Shown here piece by piece: positions 26,909-34,896 of a stretch of 64,000 bases of DNA. The notes under the pieces are model-generated. The model saw only the letters and a program-made list of their open reading frames with translations, was not told the DNA's origin and did no database searches. The position numbers were made by a program, and so were the translations under genes. Position 1 is the first letter of the stretch. Every line of letters starts with the position of its first letter. The DNA is from Bacteroidota bacterium (lineage in GTDB: Bacteria > Bacteroidota > Bacteroidia > Flavobacteriales > Flavobacteriaceae): NCBI GenBank assembly GCA_027592025.1, contig JAQCIQ010000002.1:62001-126000 (forward strand), read 5' to 3'.

Positions 26909-28137
26909 GAAACCGCTTTCAATTGATTCAATCTAGACTTCGATAATTTACCTTCAACATAGGTCTTTGTAATGTTGAGCTTGTCCTCTGTTCCGCTTGG
27001 AAAATCGAACATGGCGTCGTTGAGGATTTCTTCACACAACGATCGCAATCCTCTAGCACCAAGCTTATAGTCAATAGCCTTCTCGACAATCAGATCCAAG
27101 GCACCGTCAGTGAAAGTGAGCGAAATGTTGTCCATTTCAAACAACTTTTCATACTGCTTCACTAAGGCGTTTTTGGGATCGGTTAGTATGGATCGCAAGG
27201 TCTTGGTGTCCAAGGGATTCATATACGTTAGTACCGGTAATCGGCCAATAATCTCTGGAATTAGTCCAAAGTTTTTCAAATCTTTAGCAGTAACATATTG
27301 CAGGAGGTTGTCTTTATCAATTTCGTCCACTTCTTGCGCGGCCTTGTATCCAATAGCACTCATGTTCAATCGCTTGGAAATGGAGCGCTCAATTCCGTCA
27401 AATGCCCCACCGGCTATAAAGAGTATGTTTTCCGTATTCACTTCAATAAATTTTTGATCGGGATGTTTGCGGCCACCTTTTGGAGGAACATTGACTTTGG
27501 TCCCCTCTAGCAATTTCAACAAGGCTTGTTGTACCCCTTCTCCAGAAACATCGCGAGTGATGGATGGGTTGTCGCTTTTACGTGCAATTTTGTCGATTTC
27601 GTCAATAAATACAATCCCTCTTTCGGCTTTGGCCACATCGTAATCGGCCACTTGGAGCAATCTAGACAAAATACTTTCTACATCCTCACCAACATAACCC
27701 GCTTCGGTCAAAACCGTCGCGTCCACAATGGCCAAAGGAACCTTGAGCATGCGAGCAATGGTCTTAGCCAAAAGTGTTTTTCCAGTACCAGTTTGACCGA
27801 CAATGATAATGTTACTTTTTTGAATTTCTACCTCATCTTCATTCGACGGTTGTAACAATCTTTTATAATGATTGTAAACTGCCACAGCCATAACGCGCTT
27901 CGCTCGATCTTGGCCAATGACATAAGTGTCTAAAAACGCTTTAATTTCAGTTGGTTTGCGAAGCGTCAGGTCGTTTGACAATGATTGTCCTCCTTTGCTT
28001 CCAGCTTCTTCTAAAACAATTCCATTGGCTTGCTGGATACAACGATCGCAAATGTGGGCATCTAATCCAGCGATTAGGATATTAGTTTCTGGTTTTTTAC
28101 GCCCACAAAATGAACATTCTAAATCTTGTTTTGCCAT
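26905..28137 (-). CDS. clpX: ATP-dependent Clp protease ATP-binding subunit ClpX
   Basis: ClpX unfolds tagged proteins and feeds them to ClpP. The 410 residues contain the C4 zinc finger [10 protein letters not shown]...ICDRCIQ, Walker [13 protein letters not shown], Walker [14 protein letters not shown], the [16 protein letters not shown] segment and sensor-2 [12 protein letters not shown]. It follows clpP after 12 bases in a tig–clpP–clpX run, the usual gene order. Confidence 0.98.
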   Translation of the reverse strand: MAKQDLECSFCGRKKPETNILIAGLDAHICDRCIQQANGIVLEEAGSKGGQSLSNDLTLRKPTEIKAFLDTYVIGQDRAKRVMAVAVYNHYKRLLQPSNEDEVEIQKSNIIIVGQTGTGKTLLAKTIARMLKVPLAIVDATVLTEAGYVGEDVESILSRLLQVADYDVAKAERGIVFIDEIDKIARKSDNPSITRDVSGEGVQQALLKLLEGTKVNVPPKGGRKHPDQKFIEVNTENILFIAGGAFDGIERSISKRLNMSAIGYKAAQEVDEIDKDNLLQYVTAKDLKNFGLIPEIIGRLPVLTYMNPLDTKTLRSILTDPKNALVKQYEKLFEMDNISLTFTDGALDLIVEKAIDYKLGARGLRSLCEEILNDAMFDFPSGTEDKLNITKTYVEGKLSKSRLNQLKAVS

Positions 28138-28149
28138 AATAAATGTACT

Positions 28150-28824
28150 CTAACTTCTGGTTAGGATTTCGTCAATCATCCCATATTTCAAAGCCTTGTC
28201 AGATTTCATCCAGTAGTCTCGATCACTGTCTTCATAGACTTTGTCATAGGTTTGGCCTGTATGTTTGCTGATTATTTGATACAGTTCTTCTTTCAAAGCT
28301 AAGATTTCACGGGTAGTGATTTCAATGTCACTGGCTTGTCCTTGAGCTCCTCCTAATGGCTGGTGAATCATTACTCTTGAATGAGTCAATCCACTTCGTT
28401 TTCCTTTAGCTCCTGCGCAAAGTAAAACAGCTCCCATAGAAGCTGCCATGCCAGTGCAAATGGTTGCAACGTCAGGTTTGATGAGTTGCATGGTGTCGTA
28501 GATGCCCAATCCAGCATATACACCACCACCTGGTGAATTGATATATATCTGAATGTCTTTAGACGAGTCAGTACTCTCTAAAAATAACAATTGAGCTTGA
28601 ATGATGTTGGCTACATGATCATTGATAGCGGTTCCCAAAAAGATGATGCGATCCATCATCAACCTTGAAAAAACATCAAAAATGGCGATATTCATTTGAC
28701 GTTCTTCAATAATGTTTGGGGTCAACCCAACTGGAAACATGCTACTGACAATCTTGTCGTAGTAAGTACTGCTGACACCCTGATCTTGGATGGCAAATTT
28801 TTTAAACTCATTTCCGTAATTCAT
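28150..28824 (-). CDS. clpP: ATP-dependent Clp protease proteolytic subunit ClpP
   Basis: The serine peptidase that partners ClpX. The 224 residues include the catalytic Ser in CTGMAASMGAVLL, His in SRVMIHQPLGGAQGQ and Asp in the following ASDIEI segment region, plus YINSPGGGVYAGLGIYD. The N-terminal extension of about 30 residues before DVFSRLMMDRIIFLG is normal for Bacteroidetes ClpP. It is 60 bases after tig, with no promoter clear between, though a one-mismatch -7 box TATCTTTC is present. Confidence 0.98.
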   Translation of the reverse strand: MNYGNEFKKFAIQDQGVSSTYYDKIVSSMFPVGLTPNIIEERQMNIAIFDVFSRLMMDRIIFLGTAINDHVANIIQAQLLFLESTDSSKDIQIYINSPGGGVYAGLGIYDTMQLIKPDVATICTGMAASMGAVLLCAGAKGKRSGLTHSRVMIHQPLGGAQGQASDIEITTREILALKEELYQIISKHTGQTYDKVYEDSDRDYWMKSDKALKYGMIDEILTRS

Positions 28825-28884
28825 GCTTTTGATTCTTTAGATGCTGAAATTGATTAGAAAGATACTGTTTTTTATGAAAAATGA

Positions 28885-30204
28885 TTAGCTCAATTCTTTA
28901 ATAAATTTGTCATAAGACAAGGTCTTTTGTTTCAAATTGACCTCTTTCTTAAATAGATTGAGCATTTTCATGCTCAAAACTTCATCGGCAATACGCTTGA
29001 CCTCATCCTTGTTGCCAAGTACTCGAGCCGAAATATCAGTCAATTCTTTATCTGTAGGATTGTTTTGGCCAAATTGGGCCATTTGAATTCTAATACGGTC
29101 CTTGGCATAATTTTGAATTTCTTCCAACTTCACCCGTAAATCATATTTTTCAATCAACTTCCCTTCGATCAATTGGTATCGAATGCCCTTTTCAGATTTC
29201 TCGTATTCTACCTTAGCCTCTTGAGCTGTCAAAGGTTTTTCTCCACTTTGCTGCATCCATTTTTTCAAAAAGTCTGACGGCAATTTAAATTTGGTATTGT
29301 CCAACAACGACTCAATAACATCATTTAATAGTTTCTGATCAGCCTGTTTTGCAAATTGCATCTCGGCATCTGTCTTAATTCGGTCTTTCAATTCGCTTAC
29401 CGAAGTAATCGCACCTGGTCCGAAAAGTTTGTCAAACAGCTCTTGATTCAACTCTGCCTTTTCTCTGTTTTGAAGCGCCGTGATTGTTGCGGTGACTTCA
29501 ATGTTCAAACCTTTAACTTCTTCTGGAGAAAAGTTTAATGCATCCTGAAGATCTTGATCGTTTTGAAAAAGATCTTTGGTTTTTAGACTCAAAACATCTC
29601 CAACTTTAGCTTCAGAGAATTTTTGTTGATTGGACTTTCCTTTGATTTGGTCGACAACAATAATCGTACTGCCCTTTTGGTCTCCTGACGCATCGGCGAA
29701 GTCCACTTTGATTTCAGTGTTTTTATCGACTTTTTCAGCAGTGACCAATTTGCCATATTGTTTTTGAATGGATTCCAATTGACGATTAATAACTGCGTCG
29801 TCAGCAACGATTTGATATTGAGTAACTGATTTTCTACCATTTAAATTCACCTCAAATTCTGGAGCCAATCCTATTTCAAATTGGAAAGAAAAATCATCTT
29901 GATCCCAATTCAAATTATTTTGAGGGAGAGGCAAGGGGTTGCCTAGGACATCTAATTTTTCATCAGCCATGTATTTGCCCAAACTGTCTTGAAGCAATTT
30001 GTTCATGGTATCCATTAAAACAGACTGCTGATATTGTTGCCGAATGAAAGCCATAGGGACATGACCCGGTCGGAATCCCTTGATTTTTGCCTTGCGACGG
30101 TAGTCGCTCAAAGCGCGTTCTACCTTCTCGTGGTAATCCGCTTTTTCAATATTGATGGTTATGGTGGCGTTTAGGGCGTCTTTCTGGTCTTTCTTAATTT
30201 GCAT
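28885..30204 (-). CDS. tig: Trigger factor
   Basis: A ribosome-bound chaperone for new polypeptides. The 439-residue protein has the N-terminal ribosome-binding loop KGFRPGHVPM (consensus GFRxGxxP), a central domain that is weak as a PPIase, as usual in Bacteroidetes, and a long helical C-terminal arm. Weak PPIase sequence makes the family call rest on the N-terminus and the clpP–clpX neighbours. A full two-part promoter precedes it. Confidence 0.93.
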   Translation of the reverse strand: MQIKKDQKDALNATITINIEKADYHEKVERALSDYRRKAKIKGFRPGHVPMAFIRQQYQQSVLMDTMNKLLQDSLGKYMADEKLDVLGNPLPLPQNNLNWDQDDFSFQFEIGLAPEFEVNLNGRKSVTQYQIVADDAVINRQLESIQKQYGKLVTAEKVDKNTEIKVDFADASGDQKGSTIIVVDQIKGKSNQQKFSEAKVGDVLSLKTKDLFQNDQDLQDALNFSPEEVKGLNIEVTATITALQNREKAELNQELFDKLFGPGAITSVSELKDRIKTDAEMQFAKQADQKLLNDVIESLLDNTKFKLPSDFLKKWMQQSGEKPLTAQEAKVEYEKSEKGIRYQLIEGKLIEKYDLRVKLEEIQNYAKDRIRIQMAQFGQNNPTDKELTDISARVLGNKDEVKRIADEVLSMKMLNLFKKEVNLKQKTLSYDKFIKELS

Positions 30205-30229
30205 AAATCAGCTGTTGTGAATAAGGCTG

Positions 30230-30260
30230 CAAAAGTACAGCGAATTTTAACCTGTCACAA
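30230..30260 (-). promoter_or_regulatory. Two-part Bacteroidetes promoter for tig–clpP–clpX
   Basis: On the minus strand a TTG (30260–30258) is followed after exactly 20 bases by TACTTTTG (30237–30230), a perfect TAnnTTTG. The tig ATG follows 25 bases later. Confidence 0.7.
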
Positions 30261-30273
30261 ATAATCTCTAGCC

Positions 30274-31053
30274 CTATTCGTTTTTTGCTAAAAATGAGGC
30301 CACAGCATTAAAAAAATCATTTGGATTTTCGGCATGCAACCAATGGCCCGCATTTGCAACTTCTTGAATTTTAGCATTTTCAAACTGCTCCATGATGCGT
30401 ATTTCATCTTTAGGAAGCACATAGTCCGAACTAGATCCCTTGAGAAAGAGACTTGGACAGGTTACTGGGGTGTGATCTTGCAGTTCTTGACCTATTTCCT
30501 CCACACTGTCAACTAGAACCTCAAGATTCATGCGCCAGCCGAGTCGGTTTGGCTCAATCCAATAGAGGTTTTTCAAAAGGAACTGTCTAGTTCCTGGTTC
30601 TGTCACGAAGTTATTCAAAATGATCTCGGCATCTTGTCGTGTGGTAACTTTATCAAAATCAACAGCTTTCAAGCCCTGTAAAATGGCTTGGTGATGAGGA
30701 GGATAATATCGGGGTGCAATGTCCGCTACAATCAATTGTTTTAACGATTTTGAGTGTCTTAACGCAAAGGTCATGGCGACCTTGCCGCCCATTGAATGAC
30801 CTAAAAGCACAATGTCCTTTAATCCGAAATGTGTACAGTAAATGTGAAGGTCTTCCGCCATTGCCTCATAATTAAATTCCGCATCGTGAAAGCTCTTTCC
30901 GTGATTTCTTTGATCGAGAATATGAACCTGGTAACCCAATTCAGAAAAACGCTTTCCAAGTGTTTTCCAATTGTCGCCGCTTCCAAGAAATCCATGCAAA
31001 ATGATGAAGGGAGTTCCAGTAGAGCCTAATACGTTGGCGTGCAACAATTTCAT
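30274..31053 (-). CDS. Alpha/beta-hydrolase, YbfF-type esterase
   Basis: A 259-residue alpha/beta-hydrolase. Marks are HGFLGSGDNWKTLGKRF (oxyanion region), LDQRNHGKS, the nucleophile elbow LLGHSMGGKVA and the catalytic histidine in NAGHWLHAENP. The set matches the YbfF branch of acyl-CoA or acyl-ester hydrolases. Its ATG abuts the stop codon of pdxJ, so the two genes are translated from one message. Confidence 0.9.
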   Translation of the reverse strand: MKLLHANVLGSTGTPFIILHGFLGSGDNWKTLGKRFSELGYQVHILDQRNHGKSFHDAEFNYEAMAEDLHIYCTHFGLKDIVLLGHSMGGKVAMTFALRHSKSLKQLIVADIAPRYYPPHHQAILQGLKAVDFDKVTTRQDAEIILNNFVTEPGTRQFLLKNLYWIEPNRLGWRMNLEVLVDSVEEIGQELQDHTPVTCPSLFLKGSSSDYVLPKDEIRIMEQFENAKIQEVANAGHWLHAENPNDFFNAVASFLAKNE

Positions 31054-31767
31054 TTATCGGAGTTTCTCAAGGTATGATGCAATGACTTTTTCAAGACCAT
31101 AATAGATACTCTCGGACACCAAAGCATGACCAATTGATACTTCCAATAGATTCGGAATTTCGGCCCGAAAAAAGGCAATGTTCTCCAATGACAAGTCATG
31201 TCCTGCGTTGACGCCAAGTCCAATTTCGTTAGCCAATTTTGCGCAAGTGACAAATGGGGCCACGGCATTTTGTCGATTTTCTCTGTACTGTTTGGCGTAA
31301 GACTCGGTGTACAGTTCAATTCGATCGACTCCAGTAGCCTTGGCGCCTTCAATTTGTTTTTCGACTGGATCAACGAAAATAGAAGTTCTGATGCCATGAG
31401 ACCTGAATTCATCAGCCATTTCCGTTAAAAAAACTCGGTTTTTAATGGTGTCCCAGCCTGCATTAGAGGTTATTGCATCGGGAGCATCGGGAACGAGCGT
31501 TACTTGGGTAGGTTTAATTTGAATGACTAATTGAACGAAATCATCCATTGGATTGCCTTCAATATTGTATTCCGTGTGAACAACAGGCTTGAGATCAAAA
31601 GCATCTTGATATTTTATATGACGTTGATCTGGTCTTGGATGAATTGTAATGCCTTGAGCACCAAAATTCTGAGCATCAATAGCAAACTGAACCACGTTGG
31701 GAACATCTCCTCCTCGAGCATTTCTCAAGGTGGCTATTTTATTTATATTTAGGCTTAACTTGGTCAT
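31054..31767 (-). CDS. pdxJ: Pyridoxine 5'-phosphate synthase
   Basis: PdxJ condenses 1-deoxyxylulose 5-phosphate with 3-amino-2-oxopropyl phosphate to make vitamin B6. The 237 residues begin TKLSLNINKIATLRNARGG, then ITIHPRPDQRHIK, VTLVPD and the C-terminal GVNAGHDLSLENIAFF and EVSIGHALVSESI. Full length and motif order are normal. Confidence 0.97.
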   Translation of the reverse strand: MTKLSLNINKIATLRNARGGDVPNVVQFAIDAQNFGAQGITIHPRPDQRHIKYQDAFDLKPVVHTEYNIEGNPMDDFVQLVIQIKPTQVTLVPDAPDAITSNAGWDTIKNRVFLTEMADEFRSHGIRTSIFVDPVEKQIEGAKATGVDRIELYTESYAKQYRENRQNAVAPFVTCAKLANEIGLGVNAGHDLSLENIAFFRAEIPNLLEVSIGHALVSESIYYGLEKVIASYLEKLR

Positions 31768-31783
31768 TTTTTACTTTCAGGCT

Positions 31784-31811
31784 CAAAATTACAAAGAACT
31801 TTCCCGCACAA
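31784..31811 (-). promoter_or_regulatory. Two-part Bacteroidetes promoter for pdxJ
   Basis: On the minus strand a TTG (31811–31809), 17 bases, then TAATTTTG (31791–31784), a perfect -7 box. The pdxJ ATG is 16 bases downstream. Confidence 0.7.
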
Positions 31812-31838
31812 CATATCATTTTTGAGTAATTTGCAGGC

Positions 31839-32495
31839 ATGCATCTCGAACACTTCATTCTGAACGACATTGCTCCTTTGTCTATGCAGGACAAGGTCAA
31901 GGAAGCGCAATTACTTTTTAGCCAATTGACCACCTCCCATGTAATCATTGAAGATGACGGTAACTTCGTTGGGCTGTTGTCTGAGACTGATGCGCTTTGT
32001 TTTGAGGCAACTAAACCAATATCTGACTTTTCTTATGCCATTGAACGCATATTTGTTTTAGAGTCAACTCTTTGGCTGGAGACTTTAGAGGCTTTTTCTA
32101 AAAACAAAACTAACGTCATGCCTGTGCTTAATGCTAAGGGACAATATTTGGGCTACTACGAATTGAACGACGTCATAGACTTGTTCAGTTCCACCCCTTT
32201 TTTCTCGGAGCCCGGACATATACTTGTCATTGAAAAAAATTACGTCGATTTCAGTTTTTCCGAAATTACTCAGGTTGTAGAAAGTAATGGAGGAGAAGTT
32301 TTGGGCCTTTTCAGGTCAAGGCTAGAACAGGGTCAAATTCAGTTGGTCCTCAAAATTGGCCAAAGAGAATTGAATGCTGTATTGCAAGGGCTTCGACAGT
32401 ATGACTACTCTGTCAAGTCAATTCACCAAGAAGACGATCACTTGAAAGTTCTCAAAGAGAGAGCTGCCTATCTCGATCGTTATTTAAAAATTTAA
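31839..32495 (+). CDS. CBS-domain protein
   Basis: A 218-residue protein with a pair of CBS motifs in residues 1–130 (HVIIEDDGNFVGLLSETDAL and VMPVLNAKGQYLGYYELNDV) and a C-terminal ACT-like alpha/beta part to 218. CBS pairs bind adenine nucleotides; the target is unknown. It is the first gene of a cluster that continues into nadK, DUF6089, uppS and bamA, an order often seen in Flavobacteriia. Its stop TAA overlaps the nadK start (TAATG). Confidence 0.85.
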   Translation: MHLEHFILNDIAPLSMQDKVKEAQLLFSQLTTSHVIIEDDGNFVGLLSETDALCFEATKPISDFSYAIERIFVLESTLWLETLEAFSKNKTNVMPVLNAKGQYLGYYELNDVIDLFSSTPFFSEPGHILVIEKNYVDFSFSEITQVVESNGGEVLGLFRSRLEQGQIQLVLKIGQRELNAVLQGLRQYDYSVKSIHQEDDHLKVLKERAAYLDRYLKI

Positions 32496-33379
32496 TGATG
32501 AAGATTGCACTCTTTGGAAGTCGTTTTAATGCTGAAGATGTATCAGTGTTTAATGTCCTATTGGACAAGCTCCAAGCGGGTCAATCCCAAGTTTATTTCG
32601 AATCTCGTTTTTTTGAAATACTTCAAGAATTTCCTGACATTAAGTCCGTGAATCCCAGTCAGACTTGGACACAATTAGACAGTTCCTTCGATCTACTGAT
32701 TACTATTGGAGGAGACGGCACTCTTTTGAGAGCCATTAAATATTTGAATGGATTGGAGGTTCCGGTAGTAGGCATCAACACTGGTCGTTTGGGATTTTTG
32801 GCCACTATACCAAAAAAATTTCTCGAACAGTCTATTGATGATCTATTGGCCAAACGATATTTTATATCGGAACGTTGCGTTTTGGAAATTTCATCAAATC
32901 ATCCAATTTCTGGGCTAATGGATAATGAGATTGCTTTGAATGAAATCACTGTTAGCCGCAAGGATACCACTGCGATGGTGAAAATAGAAACTTTACTCAA
33001 TGGGGAGTATTTAACTTCTTACTGGGCAGACGGACTCATTGTGTCAACTCCCACAGGATCGACGGGCTATTCTCTCAGTTGTGGAGGGCCTATTGTGATG
33101 CCTCAAAGTAACAATTTGGTCTTGACGCCTATCGCCCCTCATAATCTCAATGTCCGTCCATTGGTTATTCCTGATCATTTAGAAGTTACCTTGACTGTTT
33201 CAAGTCGTACTGAGCAGTTTTTGGTTTCTTTAGACTCCACTGTGGTCAGTGTCGGAACGGATATCGTATTGAAAATAAAAAAATCTGCTCAATACATCAA
33301 AATGGTAGAATTGAAAAACGAAGGGTTTCTGCCCACATTGCGCAAGAAATTACTTTGGGGAGAGGACAAGCGGAATTAG
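32495..33379 (+). CDS. nadK: NAD kinase
   Basis: NadK phosphorylates NAD+ to NADP+. The 294 residues contain the ATP/diphosphate motif TIGGDGTLLRAIK, the NTGRLGFLA segment and the conserved TPTGSTGYSLSCGGPI. Two ATGs are adjacent (32495 and 32498); the first overlaps the preceding stop by one base, suggesting translational coupling. Confidence 0.97.
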   Translation: MMKIALFGSRFNAEDVSVFNVLLDKLQAGQSQVYFESRFFEILQEFPDIKSVNPSQTWTQLDSSFDLLITIGGDGTLLRAIKYLNGLEVPVVGINTGRLGFLATIPKKFLEQSIDDLLAKRYFISERCVLEISSNHPISGLMDNEIALNEITVSRKDTTAMVKIETLLNGEYLTSYWADGLIVSTPTGSTGYSLSCGGPIVMPQSNNLVLTPIAPHNLNVRPLVIPDHLEVTLTVSSRTEQFLVSLDSTVVSVGTDIVLKIKKSAQYIKMVELKNEGFLPTLRKKLLWGEDKRN

Positions 33380-33411
33380 ACAATAATAGTTGTTCTTCTC
33401 TGTTTAGACTC

Positions 33412-33445
33412 TTGTAATTACTGATTTTATTATTGCTTATATTTA
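33412..33445 (+). promoter_or_regulatory. Near-consensus Bacteroidetes promoter before DUF6089
   Basis: TTG at 33412, 23 bases, then TATATTTA (33438–33445), one mismatch from TAnnTTTG. The gene start is 13 bases further, giving a short leader. Confidence 0.5.
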
Positions 33446-33458
33446 CAGCTTTTTACCT

Positions 33459-34151
33459 ATGAAATATACTTCTATAATCCTATTAATGGCGCTTATTGTT
33501 CCCTCATTGACCAATGGTCAACTCCTTGAAGTTGGTGGTGCAATTGGCGGTAGCAATTTCATTGGTGATGTAGGTTCAACAACTTTCATAAGCCCTAACA
33601 ACATTGCTGTCAGTGGGTTAGTCAAATGGAACAGAAGTCGTCGTCATTCTTTTCGAGGATCTTTGACGTATACCAAATTAGAAGCATTAGACCGCAAATC
33701 CTCTGATCCAAGAAGAGTAGAACGCAATTATCAATTTGCTAAGCAAATTATTGAAATTTCTGGTGGATTGGAATTTAATTTTTTTGATTTCAACACTTTC
33801 GCAGGAGGCGGAGAGTCAACTCCTTACTTGGCAACTGGAATTTCGGCTCTATATCACAGTAATTTTTATTTTAACAACGGCGTCCTCGTTCCTGAAAATA
33901 CAAAAAGTTGGGCTTTTGGTATTCCAATCATTGCTGGATATAAAACGACTTTGACTGATCGATTGATTTTAGGTGCAGAAATTGGCGTTAGGTATAGTTT
34001 TTCTGATGAAATTGACGGAAGTTTGCCAGACAGTGAAAAGCTGCACGACGATTTTAGTTTTGGAAATTTAAGTAATAACGATTGGTATACCTTTACCCAA
34101 ATAACTCTGACCTATACCTTTGGTCGCAAACCTTGTTTTTGTGAGTACTGA
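33459..34151 (+). CDS. DUF6089-family outer-membrane beta-barrel protein
   Basis: A 230-residue secreted protein: signal peptide 1–20 (ends TNGQ), then LEVGGAIGGSNFIGDVG, typical of DUF6089, and alternating amphipathic strands ending in ITLTYTFGRKP with a C-terminal aromatic pattern. It probably sits in the outer membrane. Its conserved position before uppS and bamA hints at envelope assembly, but no function is proven. The end overlaps the uppS start by 11 bases. Confidence 0.85.
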   Translation: MKYTSIILLMALIVPSLTNGQLLEVGGAIGGSNFIGDVGSTTFISPNNIAVSGLVKWNRSRRHSFRGSLTYTKLEALDRKSSDPRRVERNYQFAKQIIEISGGLEFNFFDFNTFAGGGESTPYLATGISALYHSNFYFNNGVLVPENTKSWAFGIPIIAGYKTTLTDRLILGAEIGVRYSFSDEIDGSLPDSEKLHDDFSFGNLSNNDWYTFTQITLTYTFGRKPCFCEY

Positions 34152-34896
34152 TGATTTGTTAAAAAATATCAAGCTGAGCAAGAGAAAACCTGTGCATTTG
34201 GCTATTATCATGGACGGCAATGGTCGTTGGGCCAAGAACTTTGGACAACATCGGATTTTTGGCCATGAAAATGGTGCTGAATCCGTCAAAAAAATAGTTG
34301 AAGGTTGTTTAGAAATTGGCATTCCTTATCTCACCTTGTACACCTTTTCAACAGAAAACTGGAACCGCCCAACCCAGGAAGTAGAAATGTTAATGAGCCT
34401 ATTAATCAGTTCATTGAATAATGAGATGGGTGAACTTCAAAAAAATAAAATCAGAATTAACAGCATTGGCAGCCCTCACAACCTTCCTGAAGATGTGGTA
34501 GAAACCTTGAATCAGGCTACCCTTGCCACTCAAAACAATCAAAATATTACAGTCACTCTTGCCTTGAATTACGGTGCCAAGGAAGAATTGACCAATGCGA
34601 TGCGGCAAGTAGCAGGCAAAGTTAAAAATAACATAATTTCGGTCGAAAGTATAGACGAATCGACAATTAATAAGCATCTTTACACGCAAAATATGCCTCA
34701 GGTAGATTTGCTCATTCGCACGGGTGGCGAGAAGCGTTTGAGTAACTTTTTATTATGGCAGTTGGCCTATGCAGAATTGTATTTTTCAGAGGTGCTGTGG
34801 CCAGATTTTACAAAAAAAGAATTGTTCAAAGCAATCATCGATTACCAAAATAGGGAAAGACGCTTTGGAAAAACAAGTGAACAAATCTATGAGTAA
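34141..34896 (+). CDS. uppS: Isoprenyl transferase (undecaprenyl diphosphate synthase)
   Basis: UppS makes the C55 lipid carrier for peptidoglycan and polysaccharide. Key motifs are LAIIMDGNGRWAKNFG, with the catalytic aspartate, GHENGAESV, LTLYTFSTENWNRP and the product end LIRTGGEKRLSNFLLWQLAY. From the GTG at 34141 it is 251 residues; a TTG at 34120 is less likely. No ATG lies upstream of the conserved core. It overlaps DUF6089 by 11 and bamA by 8 bases, indicating coupled translation. Confidence 0.96.
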   Translation: MSTDDLLKNIKLSKRKPVHLAIIMDGNGRWAKNFGQHRIFGHENGAESVKKIVEGCLEIGIPYLTLYTFSTENWNRPTQEVEMLMSLLISSLNNEMGELQKNKIRINSIGSPHNLPEDVVETLNQATLATQNNQNITVTLALNYGAKEELTNAMRQVAGKVKNNIISVESIDESTINKHLYTQNMPQVDLLIRTGGEKRLSNFLLWQLAYAELYFSEVLWPDFTKKELFKAIIDYQNRERRFGKTSEQIYE